A stretch of DNA of 45,158 bases from Candidatus Zixiibacteriota bacterium (lineage in GTDB: Bacteria; Electryoneota; B3-LCP): contig QZKQ01000052.1 in assembly GCA_003599535.1 (NCBI GenBank), forward strand, positions 1 to 45,158, in the 5' to 3' direction. This document shows, one piece after another, positions 9,024 through 16,468 of this stretch. Each line of letters begins with the position of its first letter. Position 1 is the stretch's first letter. Both the position numbers and the translations under genes were made by a program. The notes beneath the pieces were generated by a model. It did no database searches. It worked only from the letters and a program-made list of their open reading frames with translations, and had not been told where the DNA came from.

Positions 9024-9203
9024 ACTTGAGCAGCACCACCTTCTGCACCTGCGACTCATCCCCCGCCGCGAGCCTCACGTAGTATATCCCGCTGGGCAGG
9101 CCAGAGCCGTCGAAGGTCACCTCATGGACGCCTGCTTCCCTCCATCCCTCCACCAGCGTCGCCACCTCGCGGCCGGCCGTGTCGTAGACCCGGAAACTGA
9201 CGT

Positions 9204-9238
9204 AGCCGGGAGCCGGGAGCCGGTAGCCGATAGCCGTG
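9204..9238. repeat. Heptamer array (AGCCGRN)x5 inside the sorting-domain coding sequence
   Basis: Units AGCCGGG, AGCCGGG, AGCCGGT, AGCCGAT, AGCCGTG. On the minus strand they encode the part of the T9SS domain just after SPNPFNPS (TAIGYRLPAPGY). Seven is not a multiple of three, so gain or loss of one unit would shift the frame. Confidence 0.7.
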
Positions 9239-10530
9239 GAGGGATTAAACGGATTGGGGGAGATGGACAAGGCAAACGTTTCGGGAATGGCCGCGACGGA
9301 GCGCCTCTCTCCGAACTCGCCGGGGAAGGGCTCGCCGGTGCAGGCCCAATTCTCACCGGCCTCCAGCCCTCCGTCCCCCACCCCTGTCTTGGTGAAGGCG
9401 AAGCCGCTGGTGTCCCAGACGGCGTCGGGATACACCCCCACGCAGCCTTCATACCAGTAGGATCCTGCAGGAGAAACTGCAGGGACGGACTGCACTCGCC
9501 GGTGGGTAACGGAAGCGCCGCCGGGCAGGGTCATGGCCAGCGGCCCCAGCACCGGACCGTACCAACTCTGGTTGGGCAGCCGAACCATGATCCAGGCGTC
9601 GAAGTCCTGGACGCCGGTTTCCCCGTTCGCCAGGGTGGCGTCGAATTCAAAGCTGCCGCCCCCCGGCCCGATCTGCAGGGGCGGGTTTACGGGAGTCAGG
9701 GTAATCTCCAGGTTCGCCGGCGGGCCGGGGAAGTCCACCCGGAAGGTGAGGGTCTGGACCTGCGCCGGCTGGGACAGGGGATACACCGACACCGAGGCCC
9801 ATCCGTCCTGCAGGTTCACCGCGGGGAAGAAGTTCACTCCCACCGAATCCATCCCGCCGGCGGGGAGAACCACGCTCACGCTGTCAATAAACGGAGGGTA
9901 CGCGGTCTGCCCGACGGTGAAACTGTAAGTCCAGCCCGGCGGAACTCCCGACCAGTCCACTTCCACCACCACTGTCTGGCTGTAGGCCGTCAAGCTGGCG
10001 ATTTCGGAGTAAAAATGGGCCAACTGTCCCGCCGCGCCGGGCTGAGATGAATCGGGCGCGGTGTAGGTCAGCAGCAGGGGGCTCTGGTCGTAATACAGGG
10101 CTCCCATATCCGCGCGGGTGCCGTCGGGATCGGGAGGGGAAGCGGGATCGCCGGCGTCAATGCAGGGGGAATTGGCCTGGAGATGCAGATCGAAGGCCGC
10201 CGGGTCCACGAACAACGGGTTGGAGGTGAGGTTGCCGGTCCCGGCCAGCGGCTGCGAACTGCAGGAATAGCTCAAATCGGCGTTGCCGTACCATTGCGGG
10301 CCGTTGACCGCCTGGTTGTCCCACAGGATGTTGTTGACGCCGCGGTAAGAGGCGTTCACGTTGCAGTAAATGCCGCCGCCGGCGCCGGAGACGCTGTCCG
10401 ACACCACATTGCCCACAACGGTGTTGTTGCTGATGACCGGGTGGCAGTCATACACGAAGATGCCTGCGCCCCGGCGCACCACGGTGTTGTCGTAGACCAG
10501 GTTGTAACGGATGACGGCGTCGGAATTTTC

Positions 10531-10547
10531 GCAGCGGATCCCGCTGC
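10531..10547 (-). other. Hairpin 13 nt downstream of the in-frame TGA
   Basis: On the minus strand GCAGCGG and CCGCTGC form a perfect 7-bp stem around GAT. The 17-nt hairpin begins 13 nt after TGA 10563-10561. This geometry resembles a bacterial SECIS element, but short palindromes are common in this GC-rich DNA, so it may be chance. Confidence 0.4.
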
Positions 10548-11297
10548 CTCCGCAACTGCCTCAGCCGGCCACGGAGGTGGCGGTGTTGTGCGCCACCTCG
10601 CAGTATTCCATGATGCAGTCGGGATTGTCGTAGATCTCCACCCCGGGCACCAGGTCGGCGACGTTGTACAGGAACGTGCTGCGGGCCAGGTAGAGGGAGG
10701 ACTGGATGGTGTAGATGCATCCGCCCCGGGCCACAGCCTCATTTTCACGGAAGGCGCAATCCGTGACCGAGGCCTGGGCGCCGATGAAGTAGGCCCCGCC
10801 ACCGTATTGCGCTCGGCAGTGGCTGAAGGTGCAGTGGGATACACTGACTCCCGCATCCCAGCAGAGCAGCCCGCCGCCGAAGCAGTCGGGGAAGTCCACG
10901 TTGTTGGCGTGGTCAATGTGCACGTAGGCCAGTTGGGAACTGTCCGAGGATCCGGGATTGAGATGGATGCCGCCATGGCGGCATTCATTGGTGGGGAATT
11001 GGCGGCGCAGGATGATGGAATCGGCCGCTGTCCCCACCGCCGACAGGTGGCCGTCCACCTTCAGAAAGTAGTGCCCGGAAAACAGCAACTCGGTGCCCGG
11101 CTGGATGGTCAGCGCCTGCCCCGCGGGGACCTGGCAGTCCCCCACCACGATGAACACTCCCGGCCCCAGATTGCCGGTCAGCGGGCCGCTGATAGTGGGC
11201 TGCCCCGCCGCCGCGCCCGCTCCCATAAGCACCCCCGCCAGCGCCGCGAAAATGATCTTGCGCATTTTGCCTCCCTTGGTGGCCAATCAACACCTTT

Positions 11298-11326
11298 AAT
11301 ATACGCATGTTTCCACCCCAATCCAA
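11298..11326 (-). promoter_or_regulatory. Promoter of the interrupted beta-helix gene
   Basis: Minus strand TTGGAT, 17-bp spacer, TATATT within CGTATATT, ending 32 bp upstream of the start codon. It is divergent from the promoter at 11376-11403. Confidence 0.6.
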
Positions 11327-11375
11327 GAGAAAAATTTCCGCCGCGGAAAATAACGGAAAATAAACGATCGGGGCT

Positions 11376-11403
11376 TTGACATGCGGTCCTTCAAGCGTAT
11401 ATT
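11376..11403 (+). promoter_or_regulatory. Promoter of the TonB-dependent receptor
   Basis: TTGACA at 11376-11381, 16-bp spacer, TATATT at 11398-11403 in the context GCGTATATTATT. It leaves a leader of about 270 nt before the start codon at 11681. Confidence 0.65.
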
Positions 11404-11680
11404 ATTCCAGCCGAGGGGGATCGGCACTCAACTGGGCAAGGCAAAACATCGGCGAGGGTAAGATGGGGTGGTACTTAGGCTCGATCCAGTGGGGAGGCTT
11501 ATCCTGCCGGTTCATCAGGGGCCGACGCTTTGCCCCTACAGGCCTCACCACCCCAGCCCCAGTACCCCGCTCTAGTGGAAAAATCCATCAATCGCCGGAT
11601 GGCCCACTGAAGCGGCGATGTTATCCGGGTAAACCAGTAGAACCTCACATTTTCATCTGGAAAGAAAAGGAAATCCCCAT
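11404..11680 (+). promoter_or_regulatory. Long structured 5' leader of the TonB receptor gene
   Basis: The leader can form a long-range stem between TGGGGTGG (11464-11471) and CCACCCCA (11548-11555), enclosing a REP-like GGGGC...GCCCC hairpin (11518-11535). Near the gene, ATCGCC (11591-11596) can pair with GGCGAT (11614-11619), while the overlapping CCGGAT (11595-11600) can pair with ATCCGG (11623-11628). The two pairings conflict, as in a switch, or could form a pseudoknot. It does not match the cobalamin, TPP or FMN riboswitch cores I know. A purine-rich AAAGGAAA lies before the ATG. Confidence 0.35.
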
Positions 11681-13990
11681 ATGATATCCTCCCTCTCCCG
11701 CGCCGGGCTTGCGGCGCTCTGCTTTCTGATCCTGTCCGGCCGCGGCGCCGCCCAGGAATCCCCTCCCACGGGATCCCTCCAGGGGATCGTCATAGACGCG
11801 GCGACCCAGGCCCCGCTGATGGGCGCCAACCTGGTTCTGGCCGGTACTGAACGGGGCGCGGTCAGCGATGAGCAGGGCCGCTTCACGGTGGAGGCCGTTC
11901 CGGTGGGCAGTTACCGCGTGCAGGCCAGCTACCTGGGGTACGAAACAGTCATGCTGACCGACGTTATCGTGCGGCCGCAGCGCATCACCACGGTCCAGGT
12001 GGAGCTGTGGCCGTCCCCTCTGGAAATGGCCGAAGTGACCGTGCAGGCCCCCCGCTACTTCCCCCCGCCGGAAGAGGCGCCCGTCGGCCTGGTGGACCTG
12101 TCCGCCGAAGAGATCCGCCGTTCGCCCGGCACCGCCGGGGACGTCAGCCGCATCATGATGTCCCTGCCCAGCGTGGCCAAGGTCAACGACACCCGCAGCG
12201 CCCTGATCGTGCGCGGCGGCAGCCCCCTGGAGAACGGGTACCTCATTGACAATATCCCCGTGCCCAACATCCACCACTTCCCGGCGCAGGGGGCGTCCGG
12301 CGGCGCCCTGGGGCTGGTGAACGTGGATTTCGTGCGCGAGTTGCAGTTCCACAGCGGGGGGTTCTCCGCCCTGCACGGTGACCGGCTCTCTTCCATCACC
12401 GACCTCTCCCTGCGCGCCGGCAACCGGGCGGAACTGGACGGCCAGGCGGACCTGAACATGATCGGGGCGGGGATCGCGGGGGAAGGCCCCCTGGGGGCGG
12501 GAAAGGGATCGTGGATGGCGTCCGTGCGGCGCAGCTACCTTGACCTGGTGGTGGATTCCTACGACATCGAGGCCAGCACCATCCCCGAGTACGGTGATTT
12601 CCAGGCCAAGGTGGAGTACGACCTGTCCGACCGGCACCGGATCACCGCCCTGGACCTGCTGGGGGTGGATCGCAGCGTGATCGAGAAGGAGCGTTCCGTA
12701 GACCAGCGGGAAAACGTCTACGGCCAGGCCGACTGGACCGCCAACACCGGCGGCGTCAACTGGCGCTGGCTGTGGAAAGGGGGGTACTCCAACACCTCCC
12801 TGTCGCACACCTACACCCGCTGGGACAACCTGTGGCGTGAAACTCGCACCGACAGCCTGCTGACCCGCAAGCTTTCCACCGAGCAGGAGGTCACCCTGCG
12901 CCAGGTCAACCGCTGGGCCGCCGGGCGGGGCCGGGCGCTGGAATTCGGCGTCGAGGCGCGCCGGGTGCTGGCCGACTACGACAACCTGTGGGGCGCTTCC
13001 ACCGACCCGCTGGGCCAGCCCACGCCGGAAGTGCAGGTCTCGGAGAACGTCTCATCGGCCAAGCTGGCGGCCTTCGCCCAGTACCGCTTCCCGCTGCCGG
13101 GGAGGGTCAGCCTGACGCTGGGCCTCCGGGCGGACTACTTCGAATACAGCGGCAACGGTCACGCGGCGCCGCGGGCGCAGCTTGCCTGGCAGGCCACCCC
13201 CGCCACCACCCTGACCGCCGCCTTCGGACAGTTCTACCAGTTCCTGCCCCTGGTGCTGCTGTCCCAGCAGGAAGCGTTCCGGGAGTTGGACGACCCCCGC
13301 GCCGACCACTACGTCGTGGGTCTCAGCCACCTGCTGACGGAGAACACCCGCCTGACGGTGGAAGCCTACGACAAGGAATACCACGCCATGCCCCTGGACC
13401 CTGCCACCCCGTCGCTGTTCGTCATGGATCAGTCGGGGGACCTGAACGGCTTTTCCGGCCACGAGCAATTGGTCAGCGACGGCCGGGCCCGCACCCGGGG
13501 GGTGGAACTGATGCTGCAGAAGAAGCTGGCGCAGAGCCTCTACGGAGTGGTCAGCGGATCAGTTTTCCGTGCCCGCTACCGGGGATATGACGGCGTGTGG
13601 CGCGACCGCATTTACGATAACCGCTGGATGGTGACCGTCGAAGGCGGCTACCAGCCCAATGCCAGGTGGGAATTCAGCCTGCGCTGGGTGTACGCCGGAG
13701 GCGTGCCCTACACCCCCTTCGACCTGGACGCCTCGCGGGCGGCGCAGCGCGGCGTGCTGGACGAGACCCGGGTCAACTCCCAGCGCCTGCCCGACTACCA
13801 CACCCTGGACCTGCGGGTGGACCGCCGCTTCGCCTTCTCCGCTTCCAACCTGGTCCTCTACCTGGGCGTGTGGAACGTGTACAACCGGGAGAACGTGGCC
13901 GAATACGTCTGGAACCAACTGGACAACGAGCCGGACACCATGAACCAGTGGGGCATCCTGCCGGTGTTCGGCATGGAATTCGAGTTCTAA
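11681..13990 (+). CDS. TonB-dependent outer-membrane receptor
   Basis: 769 residues. A signal peptide (ends GRGAAQ) is followed by a carboxypeptidase-regulatory-like beta-sandwich at ~30-115 (GSLQGIVIDAATQAPLMGANL ... GSYRVQASYLGYE), common ahead of receptors in the Bacteroidetes group. A plug domain spans ~120-240 (VDLSAEEIRRSPGTAGDVSRI, SALIVRGGSPLENGYLIDNIPV). The remaining ~520 residues are barrel strands, including a final-third SLRWVYAGGVPYTPFDLDASRAAQ and NVYNRENVAEYVW, and end in an aromatic strand (FGMEFEF). Such receptors import siderophores, vitamins, metals or glycans using TonB energy. The substrate cannot be read from sequence, and no transporter partner is adjacent. Confidence 0.9.
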   Translation: MISSLSRAGLAALCFLILSGRGAAQESPPTGSLQGIVIDAATQAPLMGANLVLAGTERGAVSDEQGRFTVEAVPVGSYRVQASYLGYETVMLTDVIVRPQRITTVQVELWPSPLEMAEVTVQAPRYFPPPEEAPVGLVDLSAEEIRRSPGTAGDVSRIMMSLPSVAKVNDTRSALIVRGGSPLENGYLIDNIPVPNIHHFPAQGASGGALGLVNVDFVRELQFHSGGFSALHGDRLSSITDLSLRAGNRAELDGQADLNMIGAGIAGEGPLGAGKGSWMASVRRSYLDLVVDSYDIEASTIPEYGDFQAKVEYDLSDRHRITALDLLGVDRSVIEKERSVDQRENVYGQADWTANTGGVNWRWLWKGGYSNTSLSHTYTRWDNLWRETRTDSLLTRKLSTEQEVTLRQVNRWAAGRGRALEFGVEARRVLADYDNLWGASTDPLGQPTPEVQVSENVSSAKLAAFAQYRFPLPGRVSLTLGLRADYFEYSGNGHAAPRAQLAWQATPATTLTAAFGQFYQFLPLVLLSQQEAFRELDDPRADHYVVGLSHLLTENTRLTVEAYDKEYHAMPLDPATPSLFVMDQSGDLNGFSGHEQLVSDGRARTRGVELMLQKKLAQSLYGVVSGSVFRARYRGYDGVWRDRIYDNRWMVTVEGGYQPNARWEFSLRWVYAGGVPYTPFDLDASRAAQRGVLDETRVNSQRLPDYHTLDLRVDRRFAFSASNLVLYLGVWNVYNRENVAEYVWNQLDNEPDTMNQWGILPVFGMEFEF

Positions 13991-14018
13991 GCCCGGCCCG
14001 GCGCCCGAGTAAAACGCG

Positions 14019-14053
14019 GCGAGGCTGCCCGGGGAGGCAGCCTCGCTGTTTTT
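14019..14053 (+). terminator. Rho-independent terminator of the TonB receptor gene
   Basis: GCGAGGCTGCC (14019-14029) pairs with GGCAGCCTCGC (14036-14046), a perfect 11-bp stem, followed by TGTTTTTGG. Confidence 0.85.
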
Positions 14054-14075
14054 GGGGTCATGGTGTAGGGGGAAG

Positions 14076-15719
14076 CTATTTCAGCAGGACGAGCTTCTGC
14101 ACTTGCGTGAACTCTCCCGCCTGCATCCGCACCAGGTACACCCCCGAAGACAGCGACAGCCTCGGTAGAGTAACAGTATACTCCCCCGCTTCTTTCCAGC
14201 CATCCTCTAACACAGCAACCTTGCGCCCCAGCAAGTCGAACAGCGACACCCGCACTTGGCTGGGAACCGCCAGACGATAGGAGGCGACCTCGCCCTGAAG
14301 CCTCGCTGTCACCGTCGGGACGGTGCGAGGAGAATCCTCAGGCATGGCCCCGCCCAACTGGCCGTTCCAGGCCACCCTCTTGGCCCAAACGTTCGGGTTG
14401 ACGTTTTGAACCAGCATGAAAGTCGTCACCATGCCGCCGCCCCCATCTCCCACCGAGGACAGATCTTGCGGATTCTCACCGGCACGTGACACGTACATCA
14501 GAGTTCCCTGATTTCCCCATTGCCGCCGGCCCAGTGAGTCCAGCTTCTGCCCGTAAGAATAGACCGGGAGCGTGGCCGGCCCCGCCTTCTGGACGCTGAC
14601 GAACATGTACAGGAAGGGCCAACGGTAGGCCATGGCGCATCCGGCAAGTTGGCCGAAGGGCATCACCAAAGCCCCTGGTTGGCCGCTGCCCCAGGTGGGC
14701 CAGTGGCAGTTCCCCTCCATGTCCAGGCGCTGGGCGTACATCCCGCCCTGATAGCCAAAGCACAGGTAGGCGTAGCCCGGCTCGCCGGAGATCATCCGGG
14801 CGGTGGGATACCAACTGACGTAATCCCGCACCCACAGGGAATCGCCGGTCGGGGCGTAGCGGATGACCCGGTTGAAGGTCCCCGATCCGCAGTGCACCAG
14901 GAACCCTCCCGCCCCGTCCGGGACCGTCTCGTACAGCCACGGACTGTAGGAATAGAGTTCCACGCCCAGGGGATCCCACTGGGGAATGCCGGCGCTGTCC
15001 AGGCGCTGCCCGAACAGCTTCCCATAGGGGCCGTTGCGGTTATCCTGCCACACCACGAAGATGCCTCCCTGCCCGTCGGGGCAGACCTTGGCCTTTTTCT
15101 GTGTCGCAGGAAAAGGACAAACGGGAATCCCGGTCAAGCCTCCCCACAGGAGTTGCCCGGTGGCGCTGACGCGGTAGGCGTGGACTTGATCAACCATGGG
15201 CGCCATACCGTCGGGATCGCCGTGGGCCGCCATGAAGAAGCCGCCCTGGCCGTCGGGGCAGAGGCCCAGGTAATTGCAGTTGGGCAGGAAAGTACCCACG
15301 AACAGGCCGGCATCGCCCCACACGCGGTTGCCGGCGACGTCCAGTTTCTGGGCATAATAGCCGGGATGGGGGCCGGAATTCGATTCAAACCATGCGGTTA
15401 TTGCTCCGCCGGTGCTGTCGGGGATGATCTCAAGCCCATAAATATCTGGATCATTCAAGGCGGGAGTCAAGTACTCCGGCGGATTGAACCTCAACTGCCC
15501 GTTGGTCTCAACGATCTGGTAGAAGTAGCGGGACGGAGTCTCGCTGTTCGAAAAATACGCCACCAGCAAGCTGCCGTCGTTCAGGAGCACTGTGACGGGA
15601 TAATCCTCCGCATAGGCACTCACCGCCACCGGCAGGTTCTCGCGAATGCTGGTGGGCCACTGGGCTTGGGCCGGCAGTGCCCAGGCCATGAGCAGGAGGA
15701 TCAGGGGCAGGGTCTTCAT
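14076..15719 (-). CDS. Secreted protein of unknown function with T9SS sorting domain
   Basis: 547 residues. The signal peptide is MKTLPLILLLMAWALPAQAQ. The body is a series of blades or repeats built on 'CPDGQGGxFxxxxxD' (LCPDGQGGFFMAAHGD, VCPDGQGGIFVVWQDN, TVPDGAGGFLVHCG, GDGGGGMVTTFM) followed by 'xQKLDxxGxxxWG', suggesting a beta-propeller-like surface protein. The end is a T9SS sorting domain (ASYRLAVPSQVRVSLFD ... SGVYLVRMQAGE ... KLVLLK) without the usual SPNPFNP lead-in. The gene starting at 45000 encodes a paralogous N-terminus (WPTTIRENLPVA against WPTSIRENLPVA) behind the same kind of promoter. I do not recognise a catalytic motif. Confidence 0.8.
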   Translation of the reverse strand: MKTLPLILLLMAWALPAQAQWPTSIRENLPVAVSAYAEDYPVTVLLNDGSLLVAYFSNSETPSRYFYQIVETNGQLRFNPPEYLTPALNDPDIYGLEIIPDSTGGAITAWFESNSGPHPGYYAQKLDVAGNRVWGDAGLFVGTFLPNCNYLGLCPDGQGGFFMAAHGDPDGMAPMVDQVHAYRVSATGQLLWGGLTGIPVCPFPATQKKAKVCPDGQGGIFVVWQDNRNGPYGKLFGQRLDSAGIPQWDPLGVELYSYSPWLYETVPDGAGGFLVHCGSGTFNRVIRYAPTGDSLWVRDYVSWYPTARMISGEPGYAYLCFGYQGGMYAQRLDMEGNCHWPTWGSGQPGALVMPFGQLAGCAMAYRWPFLYMFVSVQKAGPATLPVYSYGQKLDSLGRRQWGNQGTLMYVSRAGENPQDLSSVGDGGGGMVTTFMLVQNVNPNVWAKRVAWNGQLGGAMPEDSPRTVPTVTARLQGEVASYRLAVPSQVRVSLFDLLGRKVAVLEDGWKEAGEYTVTLPRLSLSSGVYLVRMQAGEFTQVQKLVLLK

Positions 15720-15783
15720 AAGGCCTCTGAAATCTGAAAACTAATGATGGTAGTGCACAGTTGAGCCGACAGCTGACAGCCTC

Positions 15784-15828
15784 AATATACACAATTATCC
15801 CCCCTTTGTCAAGTGCAATTTTTTGCAC
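15784..15828 (-). promoter_or_regulatory. Promoter cassette with palindromic upstream box (copy 1)
   Basis: On the minus strand the palindrome GTGCAAAAAATTGCAC (15813-15828) ends in the bases just before TTGACA (15807-15812). A 17-bp spacer and TATATT (15784-15789) follow. GCAAAAAATTGC, two bases, TTGACA and TATATT recur in the same arrangement at 32891-32933 and 44783-44826, always before a T9SS-type gene. Confidence 0.75.
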
Positions 15829-16080
15829 GGGGGAGAATTCGTCAGGGATGGGAGAATGCTGAGCACCCGCTTCAGCGGGTTGCAGGCGAGTAGCCCAGCG
15901 ATTCATCGCTGGGAAAATAGGGGCGATGCATTTGCCCTCCGGAGACCTCGCCCTCAGAACCGGTCAATCGCCCTGTTGGGAGGCTGCCTCGGTGAGAAGC
16001 GTGAGCAAATGCTTCGCCCTGGAGGGTAGTGGCCGCCGGCCAGAGCAGGTCGAAGCATCTGCGCACCGGGTCGGATGAGG

Positions 16081-16167
16081 CTGCCTTCAGGAGGGGATGA
16101 TGCCGGGGCTATCTGCGGAGACCTCCCGAGGGCAGATGCATCGCCCCTACACCCCTCCGGCCACGAC
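16081..16167 (-). repeat. Dispersed ~85-bp element, copy A
   Basis: The reverse complement aligns with 22863-22947 at roughly 80-85% by eye, with the core GGGGCGATGCATCTGCCCT identical. Both copies conserve ATCTGC ... GCAGAT as a possible stem. Weaker similarity continues to about 16033. Confidence 0.65.
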
Positions 16168-16183
16168 GAAGCGTCGCCCTCCG

Positions 16184-16239
16184 AGCACCAAGCACCAAGC
16201 ATCAAGCATCAAGCATCCAGCATCCAGCACCAAGCATCC
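16184..16239. repeat. Heptamer array (AGCAYCM)x8
   Basis: Eight contiguous units: AGCACCA twice, AGCATCA twice, AGCATCC twice, AGCACCA, AGCATCC. It is one of the longest and cleanest heptamer arrays in the window. Confidence 0.8.
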
Positions 16240-16286
16240 AGCCGCCGGCCGGAACGCCGGGGAGTTGCACAAGCTTCCTCGCCGGC

Positions 16287-16322
16287 TTCATCTGCGAAAT
16301 CCGTTCAATCCGTTTCATCTGC
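16287..16322. repeat. Nonamer array x4
   Basis: TTCATCTGC, GAAATCCGT, TCAATCCGT, TTCATCTGC. The reverse complement resembles the nonamers at 29814-29849 (xxxCRGATT). Confidence 0.65.
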
Positions 16323-16339
16323 GATTCTGACCACGATAC

Positions 16340-16374
16340 AGCTGAGAGCCGACAGCCGACAGCCGGGAGCTTTC
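16340..16374. repeat. Heptamer array (AGCYGRS)x4-5
   Basis: AGCTGAG, AGCCGAC, AGCCGAC, AGCCGGG, AGCTTTC. It is related to the arrays at 15764-15784 and 27524-27579. Confidence 0.65.
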
Positions 16375-16403
16375 AGTCAAGCACAAATTTTCGCGGGAAT
16401 AGC

Positions 16404-16432
16404 TTGCTTCCGCGGGCCGGGGAGATTATCTT
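16404..16432 (+). promoter_or_regulatory. Promoter of the propeller-barrel gene
   Basis: TTGCTT, 17-bp spacer, TATCTT. Transcription would start near 16440, just ahead of GGAG at 16456-16459 and the proposed ATC start at 16469. Confidence 0.55.
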
Positions 16433-16468
16433 ACAGTACGCGTACCGGATCCACCGGAGAACCCTGCC

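Larger units (their letters stand above)
9022..11265 (-). pseudogene. Beta-helix T9SS cargo gene interrupted by one in-frame TGA
   Basis: Read as one frame of 748 codons from ATG 11265 (GGGAGG just upstream), this encodes a signal peptide (MRKIIFAALAGVLMGAGAAA), a right-handed parallel beta-helix with repeated GGG, C and xxN turns, an immunoglobulin-like segment and a complete T9SS sorting domain (SPNPFNPST ... SGIYYVRL ... KVVLLK). The frame is broken only by TGA at 10561-10563. Translation continues without a shift as GSCGGSGIRCEN on the far side, and the domain order matches the intact paralogue at 33010. Nothing else is damaged. It may be a recent nonsense mutation, a sequence error or a recoded codon. 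Without recoding, the product is a truncated helix of 234 residues lacking its export domain. A heptamer array lies inside the coding sequence at 9204-9238. Confidence 0.75.
15829..16403. repeat. Intergenic region rich in mixed repeats
   Basis: No credible gene. It holds the palindrome 15865-15880, a GTAG-headed REP-like palindrome (15890-15913: GTAG then CCCAGCGATTCATCGCTGGG), a partial copy (15919-15950) and a full inverted copy (16081-16167) of the element at 22863, a heptamer array (16184-16239), a nonamer array (16287-16322) and another heptamer array (16340-16374). Confidence 0.6.

Noticed and set aside
10483-10563. Alternative genetic code (TGA as Gly or Trp)
   Set aside because: Other clear genes in the window, such as the spermidine-synthase-like and propeller-barrel genes, end in TGA at the expected place.
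11404-11680. Cobalamin riboswitch upstream of the TonB receptor
   Set aside because: A GGCCCACTG segment is loosely similar, but the B12-box core and other conserved parts are absent.
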